Shown piece by piece: positions 23,535 to 33,707 of a stretch of DNA of 64,000 bases. Location of the stretch: positions 9,404,049 to 9,468,048 of the forward strand of contig CM024760.1 of NCBI GenBank assembly GCA_014218235.1. The letters run 5' to 3'. The notes beneath the pieces were generated by a model, which was not told the origin of the DNA, searched no databases, and saw only the letters and a program-made list of their open reading frames with translations. This DNA comes from Colocasia esculenta (lineage: Eukaryota > Streptophyta > Magnoliopsida > Alismatales > Araceae). A program made the translations under genes and the position numbers. How positions within the stretch are numbered: the first letter of the stretch is position 1; the number at the start of each line of letters is the position of its first letter.

Positions 23535-23566
23535 CGCTGGAAGGGTCGCAGGACGCGGCGACGGCG

Positions 23567-25036
23567 CAAGGATTTTTAGGTGGTTCGGAAATCACCCATG
23601 TGATTCCTACATCCACCCCTCACAACCCGTGAGGATTCATTAACACAACTGGGTAACACACCCACTGGAGCCTGACAACTCCAACACTGAAGAGCTTACA
23701 ACTCACACCACTTCTAGAGCAAGACTACTCTAGAACAACTGAGCAAGACTGCTCAACCACACTTGAGTTTGACAACTCAACACTGAGCACAACGGCTCAC
23801 AACAACCTGAGCACAAGGCTCACACTAAGACTGCTAGACACCAACTCAAGACTGAGATCCTCTAGCAATAGATCTAGTCAAAGTTTGAGAACTCTAAAGA
23901 GAGTTATGCAGAAGTACTTGCATAATCCCAAAAGATATCTCAGAAGAACAGAAGAGAAATTAAGTTGAATTGAAAGTCTTCGTTCTTCAGTGTACTCCCT
24001 TGTAGAGGCTTGAATTGGGAAGAAGCATGTGAAGCTTGAAGTCCAAAACGATGCTCTGCAATTTGAGAAGTTGGATCTTCCTCGAATTCTTCACCAACAA
24101 GGTCTTCTACAGGAACTGCCTCCTTGGAATGCTTCAGAGGAATCTTCAGGGCTCAAATTCCAATTCCCACACCTTGAATTGGTGGGAATTGGTCTTCTAG
24201 AAGCAATTGGAGAGCAGAGGAAGGAGACACGAGCTCTTCTGGCCGCCAGGAGCTTCTTGGAGGCACTGAGAGAGTTGGGTCGGTTGTTTCTTTCGAAGGC
24301 AGGCCAAAAAGGACCTTTTATACCCTTAGGATTCCAAAGATACCCTTTTGGGGTACAAGGGCACGCTTTCCAAGAAAGATTCTGATCGCCCTAGAAGGAC
24401 ACGTGGCAGCCATTAGCTCTTAGGATGAAAAGTTTTCGTAGTGTGTCGACCTGCCCTGGTGGTTGTGTCGACACACTGTCCCAAAGATAGAAAAATTTGT
24501 TCTGGGAGAAAGGTCCCGTGTCGACCTGCCCTTGAGTGTGTCGACATGCTGTCCCAATTCCTCAAACTGGCTGTTCTGGGAACTGGGTCTAGTGTCGACC
24601 TGCCCTGGGAGTGTGTCGACCTGCTGTCCCAATTCCTCAAACTGGCTGTTCTGGGAACTGGGTCTAGTGTCGACCTGCCCTGGGAGTGTGTCGACCTGGG
24701 TACCCTTGATCTCTGGAAAACTGCCACTCGTGTCGACACACTCTTGACATTTTTACACAATTTCTCTTTGAATCTGTGTTGATGTGTCGACACCATTGAT
24801 GGGTGTGTCGACACATCTTTTGCATAAAAATATTTGTACCTGAAAAATAAACACATATATCATTAGTTAAATGATGTATCATGACTATAAATTATAAATG
24901 TGATTTGCAAAATACTTTTTGAACATGAATTTCAGGTATGATGTTTTTGACATGCTTCAATTAAATTGGTTTAAGAACACTTCTTGTCATCATCAAAATA
25001 GGAGGGAAATGATATGAATTTGCATTCAACCCAACA
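23567..25036 (-). repeat. 3' LTR of the Sirevirus, truncated (1,470 bp)
   Basis: It starts on the minus strand with TGTTGGGTTGAATGC at 25036, directly after the polypurine tract. It matches 32217-33707 almost base for base. The last 257 bp of the LTR (present at 31960-32216) are missing; the sequence jumps at 23567-23570 (CAAG) into the Tat antisense-gene leader. U3 contains 11 copies of TGTCGAC within about 380 bp. Confidence 0.92.
24430..24825. promoter_or_regulatory. GTGTCGAC motif array in the Sirevirus LTR (U3)
   Basis: Eleven copies of GTGTCGAC, followed by AC, CTG or ATG, occur here; several are the perfect 10-bp palindrome GTGTCGACAC. Part of the array is a roughly 75-bp tandem duplication (about 24520-24670). 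The other LTR has twelve (33080-33490). More copies lie outside the LTR at 25610-25685 and in gag near 30069-30105. Position about 210-610 bp into the LTR fits an upstream enhancer array; that role is inference. Confidence 0.55.
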
Positions 25037-27332
25037 ATCTCCCCCTTTTTGATGATGGCAACATTAAATCCATATTTCAATGTGGTTTTGATGAAGTGTG
25101 ATTTTTTAAGCAATTTTAATTGTTTGAGTTTTTGTTTTCCTTTTTGTTCATACTTGTCAATGTCCTTTTGATATTGTTCAGTAACAATTGATGATATTTT
25201 TGTGAGATACAATGTTACTTGAAATTAGAAGTTTTGTGCACACAAGTCAACAATTGAACAAGTATTCACACACAAAGACAAAAATTTGTATTGAAGCCAA
25301 ACAACCATTTTCATTTCATTCATTTCATTCAAAAGATCATTACATTTCATTCATTCTTCTCCCCCTTTGACATTATCAAAAAAAGATGTTCATTAGGTAG
25401 AAGATGGAGGAGGAGGAGGAATTGGAGCTAGAAGCATCTCAATATCTGACAATCTTTTATCCATTGACGGAAAGTTGCCGGAAAGGTGAGAGTTTGGCCG
25501 TCGGGTCGACCTGATGCCCAAAAAGGGATGCAGTGGTACACTGCCCCGCAGGAACAACAAGGGTTTAAGGTGAACCCGAAAGGTTTGAAAAGGTGCTGGC
25601 AAGAAGGCAGTGTCGACACATGAGGAAGGGTGTGTCGACCTGACTGGGGTTGTGTGTCGACACGAGAGAGGATTGTGTCGACACAGCCTTTGAGAGAAAT
25701 TTGAATTTTTGAGAGGAAATTTTTGAGAAATTTGGGGACATCTTTATAATGATAAATAATGAGAGGAATTATCATTTCAAGGATTTTTAAGAGGCCTAAA
25801 AATTCATTTGTTGTATTTTGCAAAAATTCATTACAGTTCAAGTATTTCACACAATTTCCAACAGGATATTAGCATTCCAAGACTTGAATCAACAAAATGA
25901 TAAATTGAGGGATATAATGTATCTAACAATCAACCAAAATCTACCATGTTTCTCAATTTTCAAGAATTAAAGATATCATCTAGACTAAACACAGTTGTGT
26001 TGAAAGTAAAACACAAACTTAAAGAACAACTTGATGAAGGAGGAAGATGATTCTTTCTAAACAAATCTCCAATAATTTTCATATTTTTGTTCTTTTAACA
26101 AACTATCAAATGATGTAAATCTCTTTCACTCAAGTACTAGTGCTTTTTACACACCATAGTCCCTGGATACTCAAGATTTAGTCATTGTCAAGTCTCAAAG
26201 GGGTAAATGATGACCTTTTGACATGAAAATATACATTTTTTAGACGTCAATATTTCCAGTTACTCAGTCATCATCAAAAAGCATAGCACATAATTGCTTG
26301 AATTTTGAGGTTATTTTCAATTTGGATCCCCTTTGAACAGAGTTAGCAATAATGCCTCATGACATACATAGCACTTCATTCATTGTGAAGGTGTGCAGTT
26401 TCTCAGCACAAATGTCATTGCTCTGTTGGATTTTATAAGATTTTGGAGAGTTTGTGAGATAGAATTCAAATACATCCAGTCATCAGTTGCAAACAAGGAA
26501 ATGTTTTAAGTTCAATACACAAATTGTTATTTAGTTTAGGAAGAGATCTGAATTTCTGTGAATTGAGAGACATAGTGGAAAGTTGATTAGTAAAAATATA
26601 ATAGATCACTCAAGGTTCATTTTGAGACTCTAGACTTTTAGAATGAGGACATCATGCAAGGAATTGATGAAATGCAAGAAGGGTTTTGAAATTTGCAAAA
26701 AGGTGACTTGTGAATTTTCTAGCTCCCCCTGAGATGATGATTTCAACCATTTGTCATCATAATAAAGATATGCAATTTTGAAATCAGAAGGAAATTTTCT
26801 TCTTGGTCAACAAAGACTCCCCCTCAACAACTGTATATCCGTTTCTTGGTACTTGGCGGAGACACATACTCTCGCATAGTGAAAGTGTCCAGACAAGCAT
26901 AACTTGTCCTTCTCCAAGTCACCATTTGATATACCAAGAGATTTCAATACAATAAGAGTTGAAGAATTCATTAGCAAAAAGAAGTGGAAGTTAAAACTGT
27001 GCAAGTTTTGAAATCAGAAAAGAATTTCTTTTTGAACAATAAAAGCTCCCCCTCAATTATTGCATATTAACTTCTTAGTACTTGGCGGAGATATGTTCTC
27101 ACGCATAGTGAAAGTATCCAGACAAGCATAACTTGTCCTTCTCCAAATCACTATTTGATATACCAAGAAGTTTCAACACAATCAGAAGTGGAGAATTTAT
27201 TGTAAAAAAAAAGAAATAGAATTGAAAATGAGAGAGATATGAACAATGTATCTTGAGGAAGCAAGGAAATATGAAATGCAAAGAACTCCCCCTTAGGTAA
27301 TGCATAGCACTCAACCCAAACCTTAAGAGAGA
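25037..27332 (-). other. Sirevirus 3' non-coding region with six polypurine tracts
   Basis: No coding sequence was seen in 2.3 kb between RNase H and the 3' LTR; no env-like frame is present. AGGGGGAG occurs on the minus strand at 25039-25046 (the functional tract beside the LTR), 25359-25366, 26723-26730, 26817-26824, 27046-27053 and 27286-27293. Multiple tracts of this kind are an established Sirevirus hallmark. A GTGTCGAC group lies at 25610-25685. Confidence 0.8.
26773..27233. repeat. Diverged tandem duplication (~230 bp) carrying polypurine tracts
   Basis: Unit 1 (about 26773-27003) and unit 2 (about 27004-27233) share TTTTGAAATCAG, the CTCCCCCTCAA tract, GTACTTGGCGGAGA, CGCATAGTGAAAGT, CCAGACAAGCATAAC and TTTGATATACCAAGA. 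Each unit carries one polypurine tract, so duplication is one way the extra tracts arose. Confidence 0.85.
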
Positions 27333-28168
27333 TCAAGAAGGTAGACATTTACAAAGACCAAGTTCTCTCCTTAAAGATGAGAATCTATTTTCAGGAAGGG
27401 GCTTTGTGAATATGTCTGCAATTTGTTTTTCAGTTTCAATAAAATGGAGTTCAAAATATTTCTTTGCAACCTCATCTCTCAAGAAATGATGCCTAATTTC
27501 AATGTGTTTTGTTCTGGAGTGCTGAATGGGGTTTTTAGAAAGGTTGATTGCACTTGTGTTATCACATAGGATGGGTACACACCCTAAATCTTGGTTGTAA
27601 TCAAGAAGTTGATGTTTCACCCAGAGAATCTGAGTTCCACATCTACCTGCAGCAACATACTCAGCCTCTGCTGTTGACAGAGCAACTGAATGTTGCTTCT
27701 TAGAAGCCCAAGAAATAAGGCACCCACCTAGAAATACACACAAGCCACTTGTGCTTTTTCTATCTAACTTACACCCAGCATAATCAGCATCACAATAGGC
27801 AAACAATTCTAACTTGCAACCAGCAGGATACCAAATTCCTAAGTCACATGTTCCAACAAGATATTTAAAAATTCTTTTCACAGCAAGCATATGACTTTCT
27901 TTAGGATTTGATTGGAATCTAGCACATAAGCACACACAAACTGAATGTCAGGTCTAGAAGTAGTAAGGTAGAGCAGAGAGCCAATCATACCTCTGTAGGT
28001 TTTTGGATCTACTGACTTACCAGATGGGTCTTCTTCTAGCTTAGCATTTATTACAATGGGTGTGCTTGAATGTTTAAGGTTCTGATAGTCAAACCTTTTC
28101 AGTATCTCCTTGACATATTTGGTTTGACTGATGAAGATTCCTTCATTCGTTTGGTTAACCTGAACCAT
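27333..28168 (-). pseudogene. Sirevirus RT C-terminal remnant and RNase H (broken)
   Basis: At 28168 the frame begins in the middle of a copia reverse transcriptase (QVNQTNEGIFISQTKYVKE). The whole catalytic RT core with its YVDD motif is absent. RT-connection motifs follow: TYRGMIGSLLYLTTSRPDIQF. A one-base loss near 27920 then shifts the frame, and RNase H continues from 27935 with CARFQSNPKESH, FAYCDADYAGC, STAEAEYVAAG and ADIFTKPLPE to a stop at 27333. Without the core RT this copy cannot reverse transcribe its own RNA. Confidence 0.88.
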
Positions 28169-29633
28169 TTGGAGATTGTGAGTTGTTGTTCAGGTTTTCT
28201 TCAATGTTATTAATCTCCTCAACGGTTGGTGAAGAATCCACAATGAGGTCATCCTCTTCATTGTCTTGTTTTTCCCTGCAAGATTTAGAATCATTAGTGG
28301 AAAAGGAATTTTCATCAAAAATAACATGTGGAGATTCTTCAACAGATTTGGTTTTCATTATGTACACTTTGAAGGCCCTTGACACTTCAGAATAGCCAAG
28401 GAAGATAGCTTCCTGACTCTTAGCATCAAACTTGTCAAGGTTTTCTTTGTTATTATTGTGTACATAGCATTTGCACCCAAAGACTTTAAAATAGGAAACA
28501 GTTGGCTTTTTGTTTTTCAATAATTCATAGGGGGTTTTCTTGATTTTTGGTCTGACCAATGCTCTATTGAGTATGTGGTTTGCTGTGTTCACAGCTTCAG
28601 CCCAGAAGGATTTAGGCAAGTTACTCTCAAGAAGCATGGTTCTAGCCATTTCCACAAGAGTTCTGTTCTTTCTTTCCACAACTCCATTTTGTTCTGGAGT
28701 TCTTGGTGAAGAAAACTTGTGGAATATCTGAAATTCAGCACAAAAATCAGAAAAGGATGTGTTCTCAAATTCACCCCCATGATCAGTTAAGATATTTTTG
28801 ATTTTATATGGATAAGTGGTTAAGACAGTGGTACAAAAGTTCCTGAATTCAAGGCATGCATCACTTTTGTGGGATAGAAAGATAACCCAGGTAAATCTAG
28901 TAAAGTCATCAATGATTACAAACCCATATCTTTTGCCACTTAAGCTTAGAACTCTTGTTGGCCCAAAGAGGTCCATGTGAAGAAGTTCTAGTGGCTTAGA
29001 TGTGAGTACATCATTGAAGACTTTAAAGGATTTCCTAGTTTGTTTTCCTTTAGCACAGATCCCACAAATTTGACCTTCAACACTAGAAAAGGATTCAGGA
29101 AGACCTTTAACCAAATTCAATCTTAACAACTTATTCAAAGTTCTGAAACTTTCATGGCCAAGTCTTTTGTGACAAGTCCATGCAATTTCATCTTTATTTG
29201 CAGCAAAACAAAGATTTTCAGAAAAGTTTTTATTAAGGTTGATCATGTAGACATTGTTTTCTCTTTTTCCAAAGAATTTGATTTTATCAGTTGATGAATC
29301 TATTATCTTGCAAAAATCAGATTCAAACACAACTTTGTGACCTTTGTCACATAGTTGGCTGATACTGAGCAAATTATAATCAAGTCCATCAACTAATAAG
29401 ACATTATCTACTGAGTTTGAAGAAGTTTGACCAACCTTACCAGATCCAATGATCTTTCCTTTATTTTTACCTCCAAAGGTGACTGACCCTCCCTCCTTTT
29501 CAAGCAGGAATGAGAATTTGGCTCTATCTCCAGTCATATGTCGTGAACACCCACTGTCAAGAAACCATACATTTGTGTTGGGTGCACGACCTTCCTGCAA
29601 CAAGATCAGTGGAGAGAAGATTTTGGTACCCAA
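28155..29633 (-). CDS. Sirevirus protease-integrase polyprotein (ends at an internal deletion)
   Basis: The frame of 492 aa begins with a copia protease (FLDSGCSRHMTG, near 29575-29535, D-S-G active site). It continues through the HHCC zinc domain (HKRLGHESF ... CGICAKGKQTR) and the integrase core: LLHMDLFGPTRV, LTDHGGEFEN and GVVERKNRTLVEMAR supply the D, D and E residues. The C-terminal integrase domain (KVFGCKCYVHNN) and an acidic tail follow. It stops at 28155 where the tail is joined directly to RT-connection sequence by a deletion. It overlaps the gag frame by 28 bases in a different frame, so expression would need a frameshift or splicing, or a base was lost. Confidence 0.88.
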   Translation of the reverse strand: MGTKIFSPLILLQEGRAPNTNVWFLDSGCSRHMTGDRAKFSFLLEKEGGSVTFGGKNKGKIIGSGKVGQTSSNSVDNVLLVDGLDYNLLSISQLCDKGHKVVFESDFCKIIDSSTDKIKFFGKRENNVYMINLNKNFSENLCFAANKDEIAWTCHKRLGHESFRTLNKLLRLNLVKGLPESFSSVEGQICGICAKGKQTRKSFKVFNDVLTSKPLELLHMDLFGPTRVLSLSGKRYGFVIIDDFTRFTWVIFLSHKSDACLEFRNFCTTVLTTYPYKIKNILTDHGGEFENTSFSDFCAEFQIFHKFSSPRTPEQNGVVERKNRTLVEMARTMLLESNLPKSFWAEAVNTANHILNRALVRPKIKKTPYELLKNKKPTVSYFKVFGCKCYVHNNNKENLDKFDAKSQEAIFLGYSEVSRAFKVYIMKTKSVEESPHVIFDENSFSTNDSKSCREKQDNEEDDLIVDSSPTVEEINNIEENLNNNSQSPNGSG

Positions 29634-31816
29634 ACAGAGTTGAGACCATCATAATGATTTAACAAAGACATCAAATCTTTTCTCACCCAAATTTGATTTG
29701 TTTTAGATTTTTGTTTTGTTACTTTGGTGTTTTCAGCATTTTTCTGTTTGTTCTTTCTCTTGGGAGTGAAATCACCAAGATCTTTATTTTTGGTAGGAGG
29801 GGAGTTTTTCACTTGGAAATTTGATTTCAGAGAAGGAGGTGGAATCCATGGACTATGTTGGTACATCCAAAAATTTGGACAAGGGTATTGAGGATAATAC
29901 CAACAGGGATTTTCATACCATTGGTTCCAAGGATTAATCCAATTTTCTTGAGGAGCTGTCTTGGAGGTCCAAGGTTTTTCATGGATTATTTCTTTTCCCT
30001 TTTTCTTATTTCTCAGATTTTTATTTGAATTTCTAGTTGAGTTGATTATGGTTTTTGGTGTTGAACAGGTCGATCTGTCAGGGGACTGTGTCGACCTGAC
30101 AGTCTTCTTTTGTTTTTGGGTTTTTGATTTGTTTTGAGTTTTGTTTGGGGTTTTGTTTGGGGTTTTGTTTGCTGTTTGTTGGATTTCAGTGTTTTCCAGA
30201 TTAGGACCTTTAACAAAGTTGATTAATGGTGCTTTTCCCTTTTTCTCACCAGATTTATATTTTGTTGATTTCTTTTTGTTGAATCCCAATCTATGAGATG
30301 TGGTTGTCTTGTTGGATCCTAGCAATGCCTCTAGGTTATCTTGGCCTTTTGTGAAGGTTTGGATAACCTCCTCCTTTTCCTTTAGCTGGTTTTTAAGAAT
30401 TTCAATTTCTTCAATTTTCTGTTGTTTTTCTTGTTTTTCAATTTCCAGCTTTTCATTTAAATTTTTGAAGTCTTGGGAGGCCTTCTGAGAGGCAAGTTTT
30501 AAATCATCAATTAGGTTCAGTAAATTTTCTTTTTCTTCAAGCAATTCTGTTACTTCAGATTCCAGTTCACAGGTTCTATTGTTTGAAGATTGGTTATGGT
30601 AAAGATTTTCAATTTTCTTTTTGATGTGTTTGTTTTCTTTTCTCATTTCAGAGTATCTTTCTACCAATTCAACATACACATCCTGCCAATCTTCAACACT
30701 ATAATCTTCAAAGGAAGTATTTACCTTTCCATCTGTGCTGTTGGCCATGAAGCAAACTTCCTCACTCTCTGAGCTTGAGGACTTCTTCTCTTCTTCTTCC
30801 TCACTTGTGTCTTCATCAGACCAAGTGGCTACCATGGCCTTGGGCTTCTTGTATTTCTGGAATCTTTTGTGCTTTTCCTTTTTGTTCTTAGGACACTCTC
30901 CCTTCATGTGTCCTGGCTTGTTGCACCTGTAACAGATAACATTCTCATCAGGTTTATGATTCTTATTGAAATTGGAAGAGGAAATATTCTTCTTACCTGG
31001 AGGAAATTTCTTTTTCCCAGTCATTTTCCCTTTCCTATATTTCAAGAATTTCCTGAATTGTCTGGTCATGAGGGCAATCTCATCCTCATTTGACTCAGAT
31101 TCTTTAGAACTTGTTTTATCCTGATTTTTATCTTTGTTGCTTGAAGAGGCTTTGAGTGCCATAGGCTTGGTCTTAATGATAAGATCTTCATTTCTTCTTA
31201 AGTTTATTTCATATGTCATTAAAGATCCAATCAATTCATCCAAAGACATTTTGGATAAATCTTTTGAATCTTCAATAACAGTGGCCTTGGTATGCCAAAT
31301 TGAAGAAAGTGAACGCAAAATTTTTCTTACCAAGTCTGCATCAGTATACTCCTTACCCAAAGCCTTGAGTCCATTGACAATCACCATGAATCTGGCAAAC
31401 ATTTCAGAAATAGATTCATTAGATTTCATCATGAAAAGTTCATATTCTGGAACTAAGATATTTGCCTTGGTCTCCTTGACCTGAGATGTTCCCTCATAGA
31501 GTAGTTCGAGTTTATCCCACATCTCTTTGGCAGATTTACACATAGAGATTCTCGAATACTCCTTGGGATGGACAGCACATTGAATCATGTTCATGGCACT
31601 GTAATTCAATGTAGCTCTCCTTATCTGTTCCCTCGTCCAGGTTTCTTCCTCACCCTGGTTTTCATAGGGACCAGCCTCAACTACTTTCCAGATCTCATAG
31701 TTCTGGGCCTTTAAGAATACTTGCATTCTGTTCTTCCAATAAGAATAGTCCAAACCATTAAAGAATGGTGGCCTATTTATGGAATGGCCCTCAGCTATGA
31801 AACCCTTTGAGTCCAT
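29606..31816 (-). CDS. Sirevirus gag (736 aa)
   Basis: I chose the ATG at 31816 (MDSKGFIAEGHSINRPPFF) because it matches the start of the copia gag domain; the open frame upstream is a low-complexity TTTG repeat. The gag domain covers roughly residues 15-240 (YWKNRMQVFLKAQNYEIW, MWDKLELLYEG). A CCHC zinc knuckle CYRCNKPGHMKGEC lies near residues 300-315 and a long coiled coil near 400-500. A Lys/Asn/Thr-rich tail contains repeats of NKTPNKT. The GTGTCGAC motif of the LTR also appears in this coding region near 30069-30105. The frame is intact, which fits a young insertion. Confidence 0.88.
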   Translation of the reverse strand: MDSKGFIAEGHSINRPPFFNGLDYSYWKNRMQVFLKAQNYEIWKVVEAGPYENQGEEETWTREQIRRATLNYSAMNMIQCAVHPKEYSRISMCKSAKEMWDKLELLYEGTSQVKETKANILVPEYELFMMKSNESISEMFARFMVIVNGLKALGKEYTDADLVRKILRSLSSIWHTKATVIEDSKDLSKMSLDELIGSLMTYEINLRRNEDLIIKTKPMALKASSSNKDKNQDKTSSKESESNEDEIALMTRQFRKFLKYRKGKMTGKKKFPPGKKNISSSNFNKNHKPDENVICYRCNKPGHMKGECPKNKKEKHKRFQKYKKPKAMVATWSDEDTSEEEEEKKSSSSESEEVCFMANSTDGKVNTSFEDYSVEDWQDVYVELVERYSEMRKENKHIKKKIENLYHNQSSNNRTCELESEVTELLEEKENLLNLIDDLKLASQKASQDFKNLNEKLEIEKQEKQQKIEEIEILKNQLKEKEEVIQTFTKGQDNLEALLGSNKTTTSHRLGFNKKKSTKYKSGEKKGKAPLINFVKGPNLENTEIQQTANKTPNKTPNKTQNKSKTQKQKKTVRSTQSPDRSTCSTPKTIINSTRNSNKNLRNKKKGKEIIHEKPWTSKTAPQENWINPWNQWYENPCWYYPQYPCPNFWMYQHSPWIPPPSLKSNFQVKNSPPTKNKDLGDFTPKRKNKQKNAENTKVTKQKSKTNQIWVRKDLMSLLNHYDGLNSVWVPKSSLH

Positions 31817-31945
31817 GACACTTAAGTAAATGCAAAGAGAAGTAGTTAAGCAAGCAAGCAAACAAACAAACAGACAAACAAACAAACTAACACTCAATAC
31901 TCAGAAACAAAAGCTGCTCAGTTCAAATCAGATCGATGTAAACCA

Positions 31946-31957
31946 GCTCTGATACCA
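31946..31957 (-). other. Primer-binding site of the Sirevirus (initiator-Met tRNA)
   Basis: TGGTATCAGAGC on the minus strand follows the LTR end (..CCTTCA) after AT. It fixes the inner LTR boundary at 31960. Confidence 0.92.
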
Positions 31958-31959
31958 AT

Positions 31960-33707
31960 TGAAGGATTGAAATAAATGTGTGGAAAAGATCTAGAAGGAG
32001 GGGATGAATAGATCTTAGCCACTTTTGCGGAAGCTTAAATAATTTTTAAAACTATTTAGAATCAGAGGCAATGTTATCAGTGAAAAGCTACTGATCTGAT
32101 TAGATTGGAGTGGGTTGAAAAACTTAGATGTGAATCAAGTTGATTAAGTGAATTAAAAATGAATCCTATGCAAGCATCTAGCGGATGAATCAGTCAAACC
32201 ACAGAAAACAAATGCACAAGGATTTTTAGGTGGTTCGGAAATCACCCATGTGATTCCTACATCCACCCCTCACAACCCGTGAGGATTCACTAACACAACT
32301 GGGTAACACACCCACTGGAGCCTGACAACTCCAACACTGAAGAGCTTACAACTCACACCACTTCTAGAGCAAGACTACTCTAGAACAACTGAGCAAGACT
32401 GCTCAACCACACTTGAGTTTGACAACTCAACACTAAGCACAACGGCTCACAACAACCTGTGCACAAGGCTCACACTAAGACTGCTAGACACCAACTCAAG
32501 ACTGAGATCCTCTAGCAATAGATCTAGTCAAAGTTTGAGAACTCTAAAGAGAGTTATGCAGAAGTACTTGCATAATCCCAAAAGATATCTCAGAAGAACA
32601 GAAGAGAAATTAAGTTGAATTGAAAGTCTTCGTTCTTCAGTGTACTCCCTTGTAGAGGCTTGAATTGGGAAGAAGCATGTGAAGCTTGAAGTCCAAAACG
32701 ATGCTCTGCAATTTGAGAAGTTGGATCTTCCTCGAATTCTTCACCAACAAGGTCTTCTACAGGAACTGCCTCCTTGGAATGCTTCAGAGGAATCTTTAGG
32801 GCTCAAATTCCAATTCCCACACCTTGAATTGGTGGGAATTGGTCTTCTAGAAGCAATTGGAGAGCAGAGGAAGGAGACACGAGCTCTTCTGGCCGCCAGG
32901 AGCTTCTTGGAGGCACTGAGAGAGTTGGGTCGGTTGTTTCTTTCGAAGGCAGGCCAAAAAGGACCTTTTATACCCTTAGGATTCCAAAGATACCCTTTTG
33001 GGGTACAAGGGCACGCTTTCCAAGAAAGATTCTGATCGCCCTAGAAGGACACGTGGCAGCCATTAGCTCTTAGGATGAAAAGTTTTCGTAGTGTGTCGAC
33101 CTGCCCTGGTGGTTGTGTCGACACACTGTCCCAAAGATAGAAAAATTTGTTCTGGGAGAAAGGTCCCGTGTCGACCTGCCCTTGAGTGTGTCGACATGCT
33201 GTCCCAATTCCTCAAACTGGCTGTTCTGGGAACTGGGTCTAGTGTCGACCTGCCCTGGGAGTGTGTCGACCTGCTGTCCCAATTCCTCAAACTGGCTGTT
33301 CTGGGAACTGGGTCTAGTGTCGACCTGCCCTGGGAGTGTGTCGACCTGGGTACCCTTGATCTCTGGAAAACTGCCACTCGTGTCGACACACTCTTGACAT
33401 GTGTCGACACACTCTTGACATTTTTACACAATTTCTCTTTGAATCTGTGTTGATGTGTCGACACCATTGATGGGTGTGTCGACACATCTTTTGCATAAAA
33501 ATGTTTGTACCTGAAAAATAAACACATATATCATTAGTTAAATGATGTATCATGACTATAAATTATAAATGTGATTTGCAAAATACTTTTTGAACATGAA
33601 TTTCAGGTATGATGTTTTTGACATGCTTCAATTAAATTGCTTTAAGAACACTTCTTGTCATCATCAAAATAGGAGGGAAATGATATGAATTTGCATTCAA
33701 CCCAACA
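31960..33707 (-). repeat. 5' LTR of the Sirevirus, full length (1,748 bp)
   Basis: On the minus strand it runs from TGTTGGGTTGAATGC (33707) to CAATCCTTCA (31960). It is the complete reference for the truncated left LTR. It contains one extra 21-bp unit (GTGTCGACACACTCTTGACA-type) compared with the left copy, near 33400, giving 12 TGTCGAC motifs. Confidence 0.93.

Larger units (their letters stand above)
23567..33707 (-). mobile_element. Ty1/copia Sirevirus inserted in the Tat 3' LTR, internally deleted
   Basis: On the minus strand: 5' LTR (31960-33707), Met-tRNA primer site (31946-31957), gag, protease, integrase, an RT remnant, RNase H, a long non-coding stretch with six polypurine boxes, and a 3' LTR (23567-25036) lacking its last 257 bp. 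Sirevirus assignment rests on the large gag with a coiled coil and CCHC knuckle and on the multiple AGGGGGAG tracts before the 3' LTR. The two LTRs differ by about six substitutions and one 21-bp indel over about 1.47 kb by hand count. That is about 0.4%, roughly 0.15 million years at 1.3e-8 per site per year. Confidence 0.93.

Noticed and set aside
24029..24385. Plus-strand 118-codon frame present in both Sirevirus LTRs (also 32679-33035)
   Set aside because: It is antisense to the element, has no recognisable domain, and is shared only because the LTRs are duplicates.
24413..24856. Minus-strand frame of 147 codons with RSTHSQGRSTL-like repeats (also at 33063-33527)
   Set aside because: It only reads through the tandem GTGTCGAC array of the Sirevirus LTR. 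Its repetition in both LTRs follows from LTR identity, not from gene conservation.
26807..27348. Three minus-strand frames of 65-71 codons with similar sequence
   Set aside because: Their similarity comes from the ~230-bp tandem duplication in the Sirevirus non-coding region. They do not look like an env-like gene.
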